Assembly: GCA_937965785.1 (NCBI GenBank)
Contig: CALCKT010000070.1
Location: 1-64,000, forward strand
Source: an uncultured Propionibacteriaceae bacterium
GTDB taxonomy: Bacteria; Actinomycetota; Actinomycetes; Propionibacteriales; Propionibacteriaceae
DNA length: 64,000 nt
Reading direction: 5' to 3'
The notes beneath the pieces were generated by a model. That model saw only the letters and a program-made list of their open reading frames with translations. It was not told where the DNA came from and did no database searches. A program made the position numbers and the translations under genes. This document shows, piece after piece, positions 8,626 through 17,685 of this stretch (position 1 is its first letter; each line of letters opens with the position of its first letter).

Positions 8626-8775
8626 ATTCACCGCAGTCCACGACGGTGAATTTCGCTTCGACTGTGAGCGGGCACTCCGACTGCGGGACGTCACGTTCCC
8701 TCACGGTTGCGGGTCAGTTCCGGAGTCACACCGGATTCCCCCGATCTCGCTGTCGCGAGCACCCTAACACATCTC
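8626..8775 (-). ncRNA. Cobalamin riboswitch 1 with downstream hairpin
   Basis: On the minus strand the region reads GGGGGAAUCCGGUGUGACUC, then CGGAACUGACCCGCAACCGU, the conserved core of the cobalamin riboswitch family, followed by a B12-box-like AGUCGGAGUGCCCGC. Next comes an 8-bp hairpin (8626-8633 with 8644-8651) whose loop contains CGUGGACU. The GTG of the 875-residue protein gene starts 54 bases after this hairpin. The family represses transcription or translation when adenosylcobalamin binds. It begins only about 45 bases after the stop of the TPR gene, so transcripts of the upstream operon could run through it. Confidence 0.9.
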
Positions 8776-8822
8776 CCGCAAAGATCGATGGGGACCCCAC
8801 CCTTGAAGATCCCAGGGCTGGG

Positions 8823-9479
8823 CTACCAGGTCTTCTCGTCCTTCCCCGCAGGGGTGGGGGAGCCGCTCTCCCCGGCGCGGGCCCGCTGCTCCGCGGCCTG
8901 CTTCTCCCGGGCCTCGAGACGCTTGCTGCGGGAATCGGGGTCGGTTTCCTGCGGGGTGGGCTGCTGCGCCGGAGACGCGTTCCGCTTGCCATCGAGACGG
9001 CTTTGGGAATCGTTCTGCTGTTCCGAGAGCGACCCTTGGCCATTGGCGGCCGGGGCGTCCGGGCAGGAGGTCTGTGCGAGCACGAGTTGCGCTTCCTGAT
9101 AGCGGGCCAGGGCAGAGGCCGGGTCATTCTCGCGCAGCCCGTCGCCACCCGCTTCCAATGCCAGCGACCAGTTCAGGCGGATCTGGCACTGTGCATCCTC
9201 AGGAGCTATCCGGGCGGCGGCCTCGAAGTCCTCTGCCGCGGCGTCCCAACGGGCCAGGGAATATCGGGCGGTTCCACGGTTGAACAGCGGTATCCAGCGG
9301 TTGAGCACGGACACCGCATCTGCTTGTGACCAGGCATTCTCGGCCTCATCCGGCCGGTCCGATTCCCAATGCCGCAACCCGGTGGTGACGAGCAGCAACT
9401 GCGCCGCCAGGAGTCCCGCCGCCGTCAGCGCGACAACCGTCGCCAAGAGCGCAGTCACCGCCCAGCCGCGCCGGCTCAT
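8823..9479 (-). CDS. Membrane-anchored TPR protein, end of the MoxR-vWA operon
   Basis: The 218-residue protein has an N-terminal membrane helix (about 6-28), a TPR-like region (FNRGTARYSLARWDAAAEDF, about 65-125) and a charged, Gln/Arg-rich C-terminal tail. The ATG overlaps the stop of the second vWA gene (ATGA). In batI-type operons a TPR protein of this kind follows the von Willebrand A genes. Its partner or substrate is unknown. It is the last gene of a chain of overlapping genes reaching back to the riboswitch at 18869-19005. Confidence 0.65.
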   Translation of the reverse strand: MSRRGWAVTALLATVVALTAAGLLAAQLLLVTTGLRHWESDRPDEAENAWSQADAVSVLNRWIPLFNRGTARYSLARWDAAAEDFEAAARIAPEDAQCQIRLNWSLALEAGGDGLRENDPASALARYQEAQLVLAQTSCPDAPAANGQGSLSEQQNDSQSRLDGKRNASPAQQPTPQETDPDSRSKRLEAREKQAAEQRARAGESGSPTPAGKDEKTW

Positions 9480-10420
9480 GGCCGGAGCTCCGAACGCATC
9501 CGGGCCGCCCCGCGCGCGGTCAGGGACAGGTCCGCCAGCAACAAGGCGGCGGCCCCCAGACCCGGCCACCAGCCGGGTGGCAGGCCCGTCGCAGGTCCGC
9601 TCACGTCTCCCAGACCTGCGCCCGTCGTAGGCCAGAATGTCAGCCCGCCCGGGGAGGTCCGGTGCTCATAGGTGCCGCCCAGTTCACCCGCCATCCGGCG
9701 CAGCGCGGCCTCGTCCAGCCGGGAACGCTGCGCGACGCCGTCCCGTTTCACCAGTTCGTCGGTCCCGGGCCTGATGGCCATGGTCGCCCCCGCATCGGTT
9801 CCGTAGCCCAGCACCAGGGAGTCAGTCAGCAGCGGCCGCAACGACTCGAAGGAGGCAGCAGGTTTCGCGGCGGTCTGCTCGCCGTCACCGAAATAGACCA
9901 GGTAGCGCGAGGCCTGGGGGCGTTCGGCGGCGGTCCTGGTCAACAGACCGTGGATCAGGTCGTTGCCCACCGAGATGTCCGATCCGGTGCCGTATCCTTC
10001 CTCACGCCAACCTATGGTGCGGGCCAGGGTTTCCACGGAAGCGCCGTCCGTGGTCCAGGGCGTCACCACACGCGCTTCGTTGTCGATGGCCACGACGCAG
10101 AACCGTGCCGCTGGCATGGTCGCCACCAGTGCGGCCACGTCCTCCGCCACCCCCGTCAACCTCGGCTGGGTGCCGCTCCAGTCCGTGGCGCCCATTGAAG
10201 TGGTTCTATCGATCACCAGCAGCACGTCAACGGCGGTCGGGGGAGTGGAGGAGTCGCTTCCGGACAGGCGGGGTTGCAGGGCCACCAATGCCAGCAACAG
10301 CACCACACCCAACCTGCGGCCCAGCGATGTCAAGGACAACCGGCGCCAGTCCAGCCACACCAGCAGCATCCCCGCCACCACACAGGCCGCCAGCAGCAGC
10401 CAGTTCGGGTTGATCGTCAT
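9476..10420 (-). CDS. Membrane protein with von Willebrand A domain (BatB-like)
   Basis: The 314-residue protein has two N-terminal membrane helices, then a vWA domain opening with VDVLLVIDRTTSM, a MIDAS metal site of the DxTxS form, with TGSDISVG further on, and a C-terminal membrane helix. The ATG overlaps the previous stop (ATGA). Such proteins pair with MoxR AAA+ ATPases in chaperone-like or metal-insertion assemblies at the membrane. The substrate here is unknown. Confidence 0.75.
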   Translation of the reverse strand: MTINPNWLLLAACVVAGMLLVWLDWRRLSLTSLGRRLGVVLLLALVALQPRLSGSDSSTPPTAVDVLLVIDRTTSMGATDWSGTQPRLTGVAEDVAALVATMPAARFCVVAIDNEARVVTPWTTDGASVETLARTIGWREEGYGTGSDISVGNDLIHGLLTRTAAERPQASRYLVYFGDGEQTAAKPAASFESLRPLLTDSLVLGYGTDAGATMAIRPGTDELVKRDGVAQRSRLDEAALRRMAGELGGTYEHRTSPGGLTFWPTTGAGLGDVSGPATGLPPGWWPGLGAAALLLADLSLTARGAARMRSELRP

Positions 10421-11385
10421 TTCCGTTCCCTCCGATTCCGGGCGGTGGCGGCGGCGACGAGACCCACCAGGACCAACCCCACCCAGGGCCACGTGAACTC
10501 CTCGGACTCCAGTCGATTCCGTTGCGCCAGGGCCGCTCGTTGGGTTCTGGCGACGGCATCGGAGATGCTGGCGACGTCGACGGTCTCGGCGAGCAGCATG
10601 GTGTCGCCGCCCGTTTCCCGGGTTGCCCGGGTGAGTTCCTGAGTCACGGATGCGGAATTGTCAACGGGCATCACCCCGAAAACCAGGACCTCATCGCGCC
10701 GGGCCCGAGCGAATGACTCCTCCAGGCTGTACAGCGGCTCACCCGAGAGCTGGTTGTCGGTGGCCAGGACAACGGTGCGGGAGCGGCGTTGGTCCCGGTG
10801 GTCGAAGCGCTCCAGGCAGCCCATCAGCCCGTCCGCTATCAGTGAAGTGCCGGTGTCGACGGCCCGGGTGCCGACCACCGTGTTGTTGTCTCCGATTTCC
10901 TGCTCGGCGGCGGCCAGCTGTTCCTGGATGTAGGAGGCGTCATCGGTCAGCGGAAAGACCACCACCCCGGTGGAATCGAACATCATCAACCCGATGCGTT
11001 CCCCCTCCAGCTGTCCCGCCAGCTGCGAGAAGGCCCGCAACACATTCTTGTCCACCCCGGCCATGGACCCCGAAACGTCAAGGCACAGCATGATGTCCCG
11101 ATTGCCCTTGGCCGAGGCCCAGGAACGGGCCTCGACGGGGCGCGCAATCAGCATCGCGATCCCCGCCACCGCGAGAACCATGGAGATCGTCTCCAACAGC
11201 AGCCAGCGCAGCTGCTGCTTGGCGAGCTGTCGGAAACGCGGCAGGGCCCGGAATCTCTGGGCGGCCGCGAACGGCACCGCCTTTCCCCTGCGGCGGAGCC
11301 GGAGCGGCCACCACCTGGCAGCGACGAGCAGCGCAATCCCCGCCACCGCCACCACCAGCCCGGCCCAGGGCAACATCAACGCCAT
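10417..11385 (-). CDS. Membrane protein with von Willebrand A domain (BatA-like)
   Basis: The 322-residue protein has two N-terminal membrane helices (about 7-27 and 60-80), a vWA domain with a canonical MIDAS motif DIMLCLDVSGSM near residue 100, and a C-terminal membrane helix (about 298-314). It overlaps the previous gene by 10 bases; a second ATG at 11376 would reduce this to one base. It is the first of two consecutive vWA genes after DUF58, the usual order in MoxR operons. Confidence 0.8.
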   Translation of the reverse strand: MALMLPWAGLVVAVAGIALLVAARWWPLRLRRRGKAVPFAAAQRFRALPRFRQLAKQQLRWLLLETISMVLAVAGIAMLIARPVEARSWASAKGNRDIMLCLDVSGSMAGVDKNVLRAFSQLAGQLEGERIGLMMFDSTGVVVFPLTDDASYIQEQLAAAEQEIGDNNTVVGTRAVDTGTSLIADGLMGCLERFDHRDQRRSRTVVLATDNQLSGEPLYSLEESFARARRDEVLVFGVMPVDNSASVTQELTRATRETGGDTMLLAETVDVASISDAVARTQRAALAQRNRLESEEFTWPWVGLVLVGLVAAATARNRRERK

Positions 11386-11834
11386 GTCAGGATCACCTCC
11401 CGGCCCTGTTCCGCAACGGATTCGGCGTCCGGCGAGACCGCCGGGTCGAAGCAGGCGGCCTGGGTTCCGGCCACGAAGGCCGCGACTCGTTCCAGGCGTG
11501 GGTCACGACGGGCCGCCCAGTTGAGCTGGGCGAGGCTGGAATAGTCGGTGTCCCCGTCCGTGACGGTTCCGATGAAACCCTTCACAGCGGCAACCACCCG
11601 CTGGCAGGCCAAATGAGGTGCCGGGGCCTCCAGGGCCGATGAGATGGCCTCCAGCGCCTGGGAACGTACCTCGGCCAGCGAGTCGTCGGGAGCAGCCGCG
11701 ATGCGGGGGGTCGGCCGCAGCCGGAAGGCGAGGAAACCCAGCGCAGCCGCCACCAGAACGAGGCCCGCGACGACGAGCCACCACCACCAGGCAAGAGCGA
11801 CGGGGGGTTGCAACTCCAGAAGTTCACCGGGCAC
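11376..11834 (-). CDS. Small membrane protein of the MoxR operon (DUF4381-like position)
   Basis: The 152-residue protein has one strong membrane helix (about 15-36, opening with a Trp cluster) and a cytoplasmic domain with no catalytic motif I recognise. The GTG start at 11834 overlaps the DUF58 stop by 11 bases. Placement between DUF58 and BatA-like genes fits the DUF4381 family, but sequence support is weak. Confidence 0.55.
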   Translation of the reverse strand: MPGELLELQPPVALAWWWWLVVAGLVLVAAALGFLAFRLRPTPRIAAAPDDSLAEVRSQALEAISSALEAPAPHLACQRVVAAVKGFIGTVTDGDTDYSSLAQLNWAARRDPRLERVAAFVAGTQAACFDPAVSPDAESVAEQGREVILTWR

Positions 11835-12705
11835 GACTATGCCTCCTGACCAGATCGAGTACCCGCGGCACCACGTTCTCATCGCTCTCCAAGGAGAGCT
11901 GCGAGATGCGAAGCCCCGTCAGCACCGAGGATCGCCGCTCGAGCCGGGCCTGTCGTTCCGCGCGCAGCTGCGTGGCCAGTTCCGGATCCCGACGCAGTTC
12001 CTCCGGCAGGATGCGCCTGTCGTCGAGGCCGAGAACCATGCGCCCGTTCAGGGCGGGAACGGTCGGGTCGAGGTCGCCGATGCTGATCAACAACACGTCG
12101 TGCTGGCGGCTCAGGCGACGCAGTCTCGCCTCCAGCGACGGATCGATGTCGATGTCCCCGCAGATCACCGCCACCATTCCACGGCGCCGGATGGATCCGG
12201 CCGTGACCTCCAGCAGCCGGTCCAGATCGGCTTCAGGGGAGTGAGGTGAGACCGTGCGCACGATCTCACCCAGCATTCGTTCCAATGCGACCGGGCGGGT
12301 CGAGGGGCGGGTCAGGTGCACCTTGGGACCCGAGCTGCGCAGTAGTCCGACGTAGTCACCGTGGGCCACCGCCAGGCTGCCCAGGGTGGCTGCCACGCCG
12401 ATCGCCACCCGCAGCTTCGATTCGCGGGGAGAGGCCATGCCTGCCAGGTCCCGGCCCGTTGCGACAGCCAGCAGCAGCGTCGCCCGCCGTTCCGCAACGT
12501 GTCGCTTCACCAGCAGTTCACCGTTGCGGGCGGAGGCCTTCCAGTCGATGTCCGCGACATCGTCGCCACGTACGTATTCGCGCAGGTCGTTGAAGTCCAG
12601 GCTGCGCCCGGCGTTCACCGCTTGGTGGACGCCGTCGAAGAGCCCCACGATGGGGCGGCGCAGCGCGAGGGAAACCTGGTTCCGGTAGCGGGTCAGCAGA
12701 GCCAT
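11824..12705 (-). CDS. DUF58 protein
   Basis: The 293-residue soluble protein contains the DUF58 hallmark stretch with LREYVRGDDVADIDWKASAR (about residues 41-60) and a vWA-like C-terminal half. DUF58 proteins are encoded with MoxR ATPases almost everywhere. The ATG overlaps the MoxR stop by one base (TGATG). Biochemical role unknown. Confidence 0.85.
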   Translation of the reverse strand: MALLTRYRNQVSLALRRPIVGLFDGVHQAVNAGRSLDFNDLREYVRGDDVADIDWKASARNGELLVKRHVAERRATLLLAVATGRDLAGMASPRESKLRVAIGVAATLGSLAVAHGDYVGLLRSSGPKVHLTRPSTRPVALERMLGEIVRTVSPHSPEADLDRLLEVTAGSIRRRGMVAVICGDIDIDPSLEARLRRLSRQHDVLLISIGDLDPTVPALNGRMVLGLDDRRILPEELRRDPELATQLRAERQARLERRSSVLTGLRISQLSLESDENVVPRVLDLVRRHSRAR

Positions 12706-13694
12706 CAGGGAGTGGGCACCGCCTTGAACACCGCGTCGATCAGGTTTTCGACGCTGACTCGTTCCGCGACGGCCTCGAAGGTCAGCACCAACCGGTGCCT
12801 CAGCACCGCGTGACGCATTCCGACGATGTCGTCGGGCAGGGCGTGGCCACGCCCAGCCAGCAGGGCGGCGGCGCGGGCCACCTGCATGAATGCGATGGAG
12901 GCGCGGGGGCTGGCGCCGAACTCGATCCAGCGTGCCTGATCCCCGTCCAGGTAGGAGCTGGGGCGGCGCGTCACGTTCACCAGCTCCACCATGTAGCGCT
13001 TCAGGGTTTCGTCGACATGTACGGAGGCGCAGATGCGTTGCAGGCGAAGCACGTCGTTGATGGAGGCGATCGCAGGTCCGGTGACGTCGAAAACTCCCGA
13101 CTCCACCCGGTTCAACACTTCCAGCTCGGCCTCGGCGGTGGGGTAGTCGATGACCTCTTTCAGCAGGAATCGGTCCATCTGGGCCTGGGGCAGCACATAG
13201 GTGCCCTCCTCCTCGATGGGGTTCTGGGTGGCCAGCACCAGGAACGGATCCGGCAGCGTGTGCGTGACGCCCCCTATGGAGGTCTGTCGTTCCTGCATGG
13301 CCTCCAGCATCGCCGACTGCGTCTTCGCGCTTGAGCGGTTGATCTCGTCGAGCAGAACGAAATTGGAGTGAACCGGTCCGAGTTCGGTGCGGAAACGGGT
13401 GGTCGCGGGATCGAAAACCTCGGTGCCGATGATGTCGCTCGGAAGCAGGTCGGGGGTGCACTGGATGCGGGCGAAACTACCGGCCACCGCGCGGGCCAGG
13501 GTGCTGGCGGCCAAGGTTTTGGCCAGACCCGGTACGGATTCCAACAGTACGTGACCGCGGGCGAGAAGGGTCGTGAGCAGCGCGGTACGCAACCGGGGCT
13601 GCCCGACGACGACCGCGTCGAACCCTGCGATCAGGTCGTTCAACTTGGTCGTGGCCCAGGCCAACTCAGCGGGGTCGAGAGTGGGGATGGTCAT
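12705..13694 (-). CDS. MoxR-family AAA+ ATPase
   Basis: The 329-residue protein has the MoxR Walker A region LLESVPGLAKT (Ser where Gly is usual before Val, Ala before Lys), Walker B FVLLDEINRSSAKTQ, and the sensor region ATQNPIEEEGTYVLPQAQMD. It is a cytoplasmic ATPase that works with vWA proteins on folding or metal-cofactor insertion. The ATG overlaps the stop of the S-component gene (ATGA), tying the chaperone operon to the ECF genes and so to the riboswitch upstream. Confidence 0.9.
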   Translation of the reverse strand: MTIPTLDPAELAWATTKLNDLIAGFDAVVVGQPRLRTALLTTLLARGHVLLESVPGLAKTLAASTLARAVAGSFARIQCTPDLLPSDIIGTEVFDPATTRFRTELGPVHSNFVLLDEINRSSAKTQSAMLEAMQERQTSIGGVTHTLPDPFLVLATQNPIEEEGTYVLPQAQMDRFLLKEVIDYPTAEAELEVLNRVESGVFDVTGPAIASINDVLRLQRICASVHVDETLKRYMVELVNVTRRPSSYLDGDQARWIEFGASPRASIAFMQVARAAALLAGRGHALPDDIVGMRHAVLRHRLVLTFEAVAERVSVENLIDAVFKAVPTP

Positions 13695-14581
13695 TCGGTG
13701 CCTCCTTCATCGAGGTTCCAGAGCTGGTTCAGGGTGCTGCTGCGGGCGCGCCGCTCCCGGGCGGCGGAGCTCACGCGCAGATTGCGCGCCGGCTGGTCGG
13801 TGGGGCCGGGAGCAACACCCCACGCGGCCCGCATGCCGTGCAGCAGCGGGAGGCCGACCAGGAGCAGCAGGGCCGCATTGGTGATGGCGCGGCTGGCGTC
13901 GTAGGCAAAGGACGTGGCCCAGGTGTATTCCCAGAGCCTCGTGGCGGAGGCCAGTGGCGGCAGCCCGGGGAGAAAAGCCCCTGTCGTGGCGGCGGTCTCC
14001 CCGGTCCAGCCGATGAGGTTCAGCAGCAGACCCGAAACGATACCGAGCGGCAGACAGGCCAGGATGCCCACGAACCACGCGGTACGGGTCCTCAACGACC
14101 GTAATCCGCCCCCGGCCAGCCCCCACAGCCCCCACACGAGGGTCTGACCCACCAGTGGAGGCTGCACCAGGCCGAGCGGTATGGATGAGGTCATCGCGGC
14201 GAGTGCCCCGGTGAGGAACCCCGCTGGGCCTCCCAGGGTTGCTCCCGCCAGGAGCGGGAGAGCAAATGTTGGTTCCACACCGGAACTTCCCGGGGAGAGC
14301 AACAAGCGCACGGCGCTGTCGACGACCACCAACAGCGTGACAGGCGCCAGGGCCGGGGCATGGTATCCGCAGTCATGCCACACACCCCACGCCAGCAGCA
14401 CGACCAGCCCGGCCAGGGCGAACAGCAGCGCGGGGGTCTCAGCGGCAACGGTTTCGCGGTCCGGAGCGGTCAGGGAACCCCAGATCGGCCAGGTCAGCCA
14501 GCCCAGCCCCAGAGCGACGATCACCCAGGTGATGGCCTTGGAAACCGCGCCGGGGTTGGTGCCGCAACGGATCCGCCTCAT
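13691..14581 (-). CDS. ECF transporter S component, putative corrinoid (cassette 2)
   Basis: The 296-residue protein is hydrophobic with about six to seven spans and a hydrophilic C-terminal tail of about 35 residues. Like the S protein at 105 it has the arrangement PTFALPLLAG...GGPAGFLTGALA in mid-protein, resembling LTFVLIILGG...GFGFLLGNTT. The start overlaps the stop of the ATPase gene (ATGA); the frame is open further upstream inside that gene. Behind a cobalamin riboswitch, corrinoid uptake is the simplest reading, but no ligand residues can be assigned. Confidence 0.65.
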   Translation of the reverse strand: MRRIRCGTNPGAVSKAITWVIVALGLGWLTWPIWGSLTAPDRETVAAETPALLFALAGLVVLLAWGVWHDCGYHAPALAPVTLLVVVDSAVRLLLSPGSSGVEPTFALPLLAGATLGGPAGFLTGALAAMTSSIPLGLVQPPLVGQTLVWGLWGLAGGGLRSLRTRTAWFVGILACLPLGIVSGLLLNLIGWTGETAATTGAFLPGLPPLASATRLWEYTWATSFAYDASRAITNAALLLLVGLPLLHGMRAAWGVAPGPTDQPARNLRVSSAARERRARSSTLNQLWNLDEGGTE

Positions 14582-15987
14582 GGTGCCGCCTCCAGAACCT
14601 CGGTCAGCCGCACATGACGGGGCGATCCAACGGTTTGGGACACCAGCGGTGGATCCGGAAGGACCGCTGCCACCGCGTTCGGGGTGCCGAAGGCCACCAC
14701 CTTCCCGGCCTCGACGACGAGAATGCGGTGACAGGCCCGCACCAGGAACTCGACGTCCCGGCTGGTTACCAAACGCGGTCCGGGAGGGCCCGAACGGAGT
14801 TCGGCGGCCAATCGCCGGGCGTCGTGGGCGTCCAGCCCGGCCTGCGGATGAGGCAGCCACAGCGGGCACTCGGGCCCCGCCGCGAGGGCGGCGCGCAGCT
14901 TGGCGAGGTCACCGGAGCCGTGCGAGACCAGTGGTTGATCCGGTCTGAGTGAGGGCGCGGTTTCCAGCACTGAACCATCGGGTAGGGCGTGGCGCCGCTC
15001 CCAGGCCCGGGAAATTCGGCGAGGGGTGGCTTCCACCGGCAGGTGTCCCGTGACCAGCGCGGCGCCCCGCAGCTGCCGCGCCAAGGCCCGGGCCAAGGGC
15101 TCGGAGCGTCCCGCCCGGTCGACCAGCCCGACGCATTCCCGGCCACCCAGGGTCAGGTCCTCACCCTGCAAACCCAAGGCCTTGGAAGCCACCGGCACGG
15201 CGTCGCCCCGGCGGGGCTCGCGTCCGGTGGGCAGTGGAGCTGGTCGGCAACCCTGCCGGTGGAAGAATTCAGCTGCCCCAGCCACATCTCGACATCGTCC
15301 CGGGGGAAACCCGAGGGTTCGCGCCAGGGCCAGGAGGGTGGGCTCGGGGAGACGATGCGGAAACCAGTCCTCGGGGGAGCCGTCGTGGTGGACCAGGCCG
15401 TCGTCCAGTTCCACGAGCCGGTCGGCGTGCTCCCAGACGGAGTCGAGGTCGTGATCCGCCCAGAGCACCACGGCCCCGGCCTCGGCGCGGCGCCGCAACG
15501 CGGAGGCGATGGCTTGTCTGTCATCCCCGGTGGCGGCGGTCGACACCGAGTCCACGAGCACCAAACCGGCTGCGGGAGCCAGCGCCAGGGAGGCCAGATG
15601 GATCCTGGCCAGCAGGTCCGCGGGAAGCTGCGACAGGCGCTGCCCCAGAACCTCGGCCAGGCCGAGCCGCTGCGCGGTGTCGAGCACCTTGGAGGTCAGG
15701 GAACGCAGGTGAACGGCAACCGTCACCGGGGTGATGGCCCAGTCCGCGACCACGAGCAGGCCGCGGGTGTCGTGGGCGGACAGGTCGCGCCCCCGCCAGA
15801 GCAACCGGCCCAGGCCCTGCGTCCCTGCGGGCAGGGCCCGGGCCAGGCAGCGCAGCAGCGTCGTGGCCCCTGAGCCGCTGCGACCCACGACCGCCGTCAC
15901 CTGGCCGGGGACGGCGGTGAGGTTCACGTGGTCGAGCACCCGGCCGCGCCGGGGCAGCTCGATGGTCAGGTTGTTGATCTCAAGCAC
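14578..15987 (-). CDS. Degenerate double ABC ATPase of ECF cassette 2
   Basis: The 469-residue protein aligns in layout with fused EcfA proteins but has lost key residues. The first Walker A reads GRSGSGATT, with Ala (codon GCC) in place of the catalytic Lys; the signature position reads LSQLPADLL rather than LSGGQ; Walker B reads LVLVDSVST, lacking the catalytic Glu. The second half has no recognisable Walker A. The frame is intact over its full length and overlaps both neighbours (8 bases with the T gene, ATGA with the S gene), so it is probably translated. It may be structural or regulatory, with energy supplied by the intact ATPase encoded at 848. Alternatively it is decaying. Confidence 0.7.
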   Translation of the reverse strand: MLEINNLTIELPRRGRVLDHVNLTAVPGQVTAVVGRSGSGATTLLRCLARALPAGTQGLGRLLWRGRDLSAHDTRGLLVVADWAITPVTVAVHLRSLTSKVLDTAQRLGLAEVLGQRLSQLPADLLARIHLASLALAPAAGLVLVDSVSTAATGDDRQAIASALRRRAEAGAVVLWADHDLDSVWEHADRLVELDDGLVHHDGSPEDWFPHRLPEPTLLALARTLGFPPGRCRDVAGAAEFFHRQGCRPAPLPTGREPRRGDAVPVASKALGLQGEDLTLGGRECVGLVDRAGRSEPLARALARQLRGAALVTGHLPVEATPRRISRAWERRHALPDGSVLETAPSLRPDQPLVSHGSGDLAKLRAALAAGPECPLWLPHPQAGLDAHDARRLAAELRSGPPGPRLVTSRDVEFLVRACHRILVVEAGKVVAFGTPNAVAAVLPDPPLVSQTVGSPRHVRLTEVLEAAP

Positions 15988-16756
15988 GACGCATCACCCC
16001 GACGGGCAGCAACAAGGCTGACCCCACCAGCCCCCATGTGATGACCTGGCCGGCTGAGTCTCGGATCAGGAGATCCAGCACCAGGACAATCGTCAGCGCG
16101 ACGGGCGCCAGGAGCTGCAGGAAGTCATTGGATCGCCAGTTCAGAAGCCAACCGGGTCGGGCGCGATCCCCGCCCCAACGGGCCAGGGCCGAAACTGCTC
16201 GTAGGAAGGAACCCAACCGGGTTCCAAAACCGTTCCGGGGGACGCCACGGCGTCGGTCCGCGCGCTCAGCCGCCATCCTTTCGGAGCAGGCCTCCCCGAG
16301 GCAGCACAGCGGCGCGATGACGGGGGCCGCCGGTCCCAGAACGGCGCGTGCCAGCGAGAGCCAGCCCCGGGAACTGACCACCTGGCCCGCCACGCCCAGG
16401 ACCAGGAGCACCACAACCGCACACAACGCATGCCGGAGCCCGGTCATGACTCCCTCCAAGGTGAGGTTGCCGCCGAAGATCACTCCCGGGCCGGGGGAGT
16501 ACTGCGGCAGCCGGGCGATGACTTGGCCGCCGCCGGATGGAAGGGCGAGCGTGGCCAACACCCACCACAGAGAACTGGCCAGGGCGAGCCCGAGGGCGGC
16601 TGTCAGGCTGGCGCGTCGCGGTCCTCCTGCCAGCAACCCTGTCACCACCAAGCACACGGCCAGGATTGTCAGGGAAATCAAGTCGGCGGTGTTCAGCGCC
16701 ACGACGGTTACAGTCAATACCGTCCACAACCACACGATCGGATGCCCCTCGGTCAC
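15980..16756 (-). CDS. ECF transporter T component (cassette 2)
   Basis: The 258-residue membrane protein has about five hydrophobic spans. The cytoplasmic coupling region reads ERMAAERADRRRGVP, a poor match to the Ala-Arg-Gly coupling motif seen in the T protein at 2446, consistent with the degenerate partner ATPase. The GTG at 16756 overlaps the stop of the previous gene (GTGA); an in-frame ATG four codons upstream (16768) is the alternative start. Gene order T-ATPase-S matches cassette 1. Confidence 0.65.
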   Translation of the reverse strand: MTEGHPIVWLWTVLTVTVVALNTADLISLTILAVCLVVTGLLAGGPRRASLTAALGLALASSLWWVLATLALPSGGGQVIARLPQYSPGPGVIFGGNLTLEGVMTGLRHALCAVVVLLVLGVAGQVVSSRGWLSLARAVLGPAAPVIAPLCCLGEACSERMAAERADRRRGVPRNGFGTRLGSFLRAVSALARWGGDRARPGWLLNWRSNDFLQLLAPVALTIVLVLDLLIRDSAGQVITWGLVGSALLLPVGVMRRA

Positions 16757-17685
16757 GCCGTCTCCCATCGGGGACGACGTGAAATCCGGAACAGCAGAGA
16801 ACCGGCCACCCAAGCCAGGGTCACACCGCCGAGTCCCCAGGCCGCCCAGGTGATGGCCTGTTCCGGATGTGCGCTGTTCAGGAAGGTGCCTGTCAGTGCC
16901 TGCCCCACAGGAGGCGGCACGAACAGGGAGGTGCGGGTTTCGGGGATACCGTCCTGGTGGGGGGTGCCGAGCCACAGAGGCGAGGTGGCGGAGTCCGAGA
17001 TGTTGCGCAGCCGGAACTTGTAGGCCTTGATGAGCAGACCCCGCGGCACCGTGTAGTGGACGGTGCTGATCTGATCCGGGGAGGTTGCCGTCGTGCCGCC
17101 GTCGGCGGTGATCTCCTTCCAATTGCCCGCCTCGTCGGCGTAGTCGACGGCGAAACCGGTTCCTGGTACCGCCCCCACCAGTTGCATCTCGACAGTCTGT
17201 CCCACAGGTTTGCCGGCCGCGGCGAACCCATCGCCGAGCAGGGTTGGGACCCGGGCTCCGTAAGGCATGAACTGCCCCACCGTCGTGGAGACGTCGGTGC
17301 CGGTCAAACCCCCGACGCTGAGGAGGGCCCACCCCACCGAAGAGCCTGTTGTGCGTGCAGGAATGGTCACATTGGCGTGCGCCACCCCGGAGGCGTTGGT
17401 GAACACCTCGGCGTTTCTGCTGACTGGTTCGAGGGCGGTCAGCTGCCCGTTGGCAACCGCGGCTTCGTAGACCATCAGCTGCACCCGGACATGTGGGTTG
17501 CCGATCACCGTGACCTCCGTGGTGGCTCCTTCCCGCAGCCAGCCGCGGGCCTGGATGGAGCAACCGTTGGGGGCTCCGGCGCAGAGCGCACTCGCCTGGG
17601 CGGGTGGTTCGGCGCGGGCCGGCGCCACGGGGGCGAGAAGGGTGAGGGCCGTTGCCGTCAGGACGGAGGCGATCCGGTGTTTCAT
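16753..17685 (-). CDS. Secreted, membrane-anchored protein of unknown family in the riboswitch operon
   Basis: The 310-residue protein has a signal peptide (1-25, ARA end), an extracellular region rich in beta-prone sequence with a Cys pair at the start (LCAGAPNGC), and a C-terminal membrane helix (about 279-299) with a basic tail. I do not recognise the family. The ATG overlaps the stop of the preceding anchored protein (ATGA), and the T-component gene follows in GTGA overlap. Its position suggests an extracytoplasmic partner of the importer. Confidence 0.6.
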   Translation of the reverse strand: MKHRIASVLTATALTLLAPVAPARAEPPAQASALCAGAPNGCSIQARGWLREGATTEVTVIGNPHVRVQLMVYEAAVANGQLTALEPVSRNAEVFTNASGVAHANVTIPARTTGSSVGWALLSVGGLTGTDVSTTVGQFMPYGARVPTLLGDGFAAAGKPVGQTVEMQLVGAVPGTGFAVDYADEAGNWKEITADGGTTATSPDQISTVHYTVPRGLLIKAYKFRLRNISDSATSPLWLGTPHQDGIPETRTSLFVPPPVGQALTGTFLNSAHPEQAITWAAWGLGGVTLAWVAGSLLFRISRRPRWETA

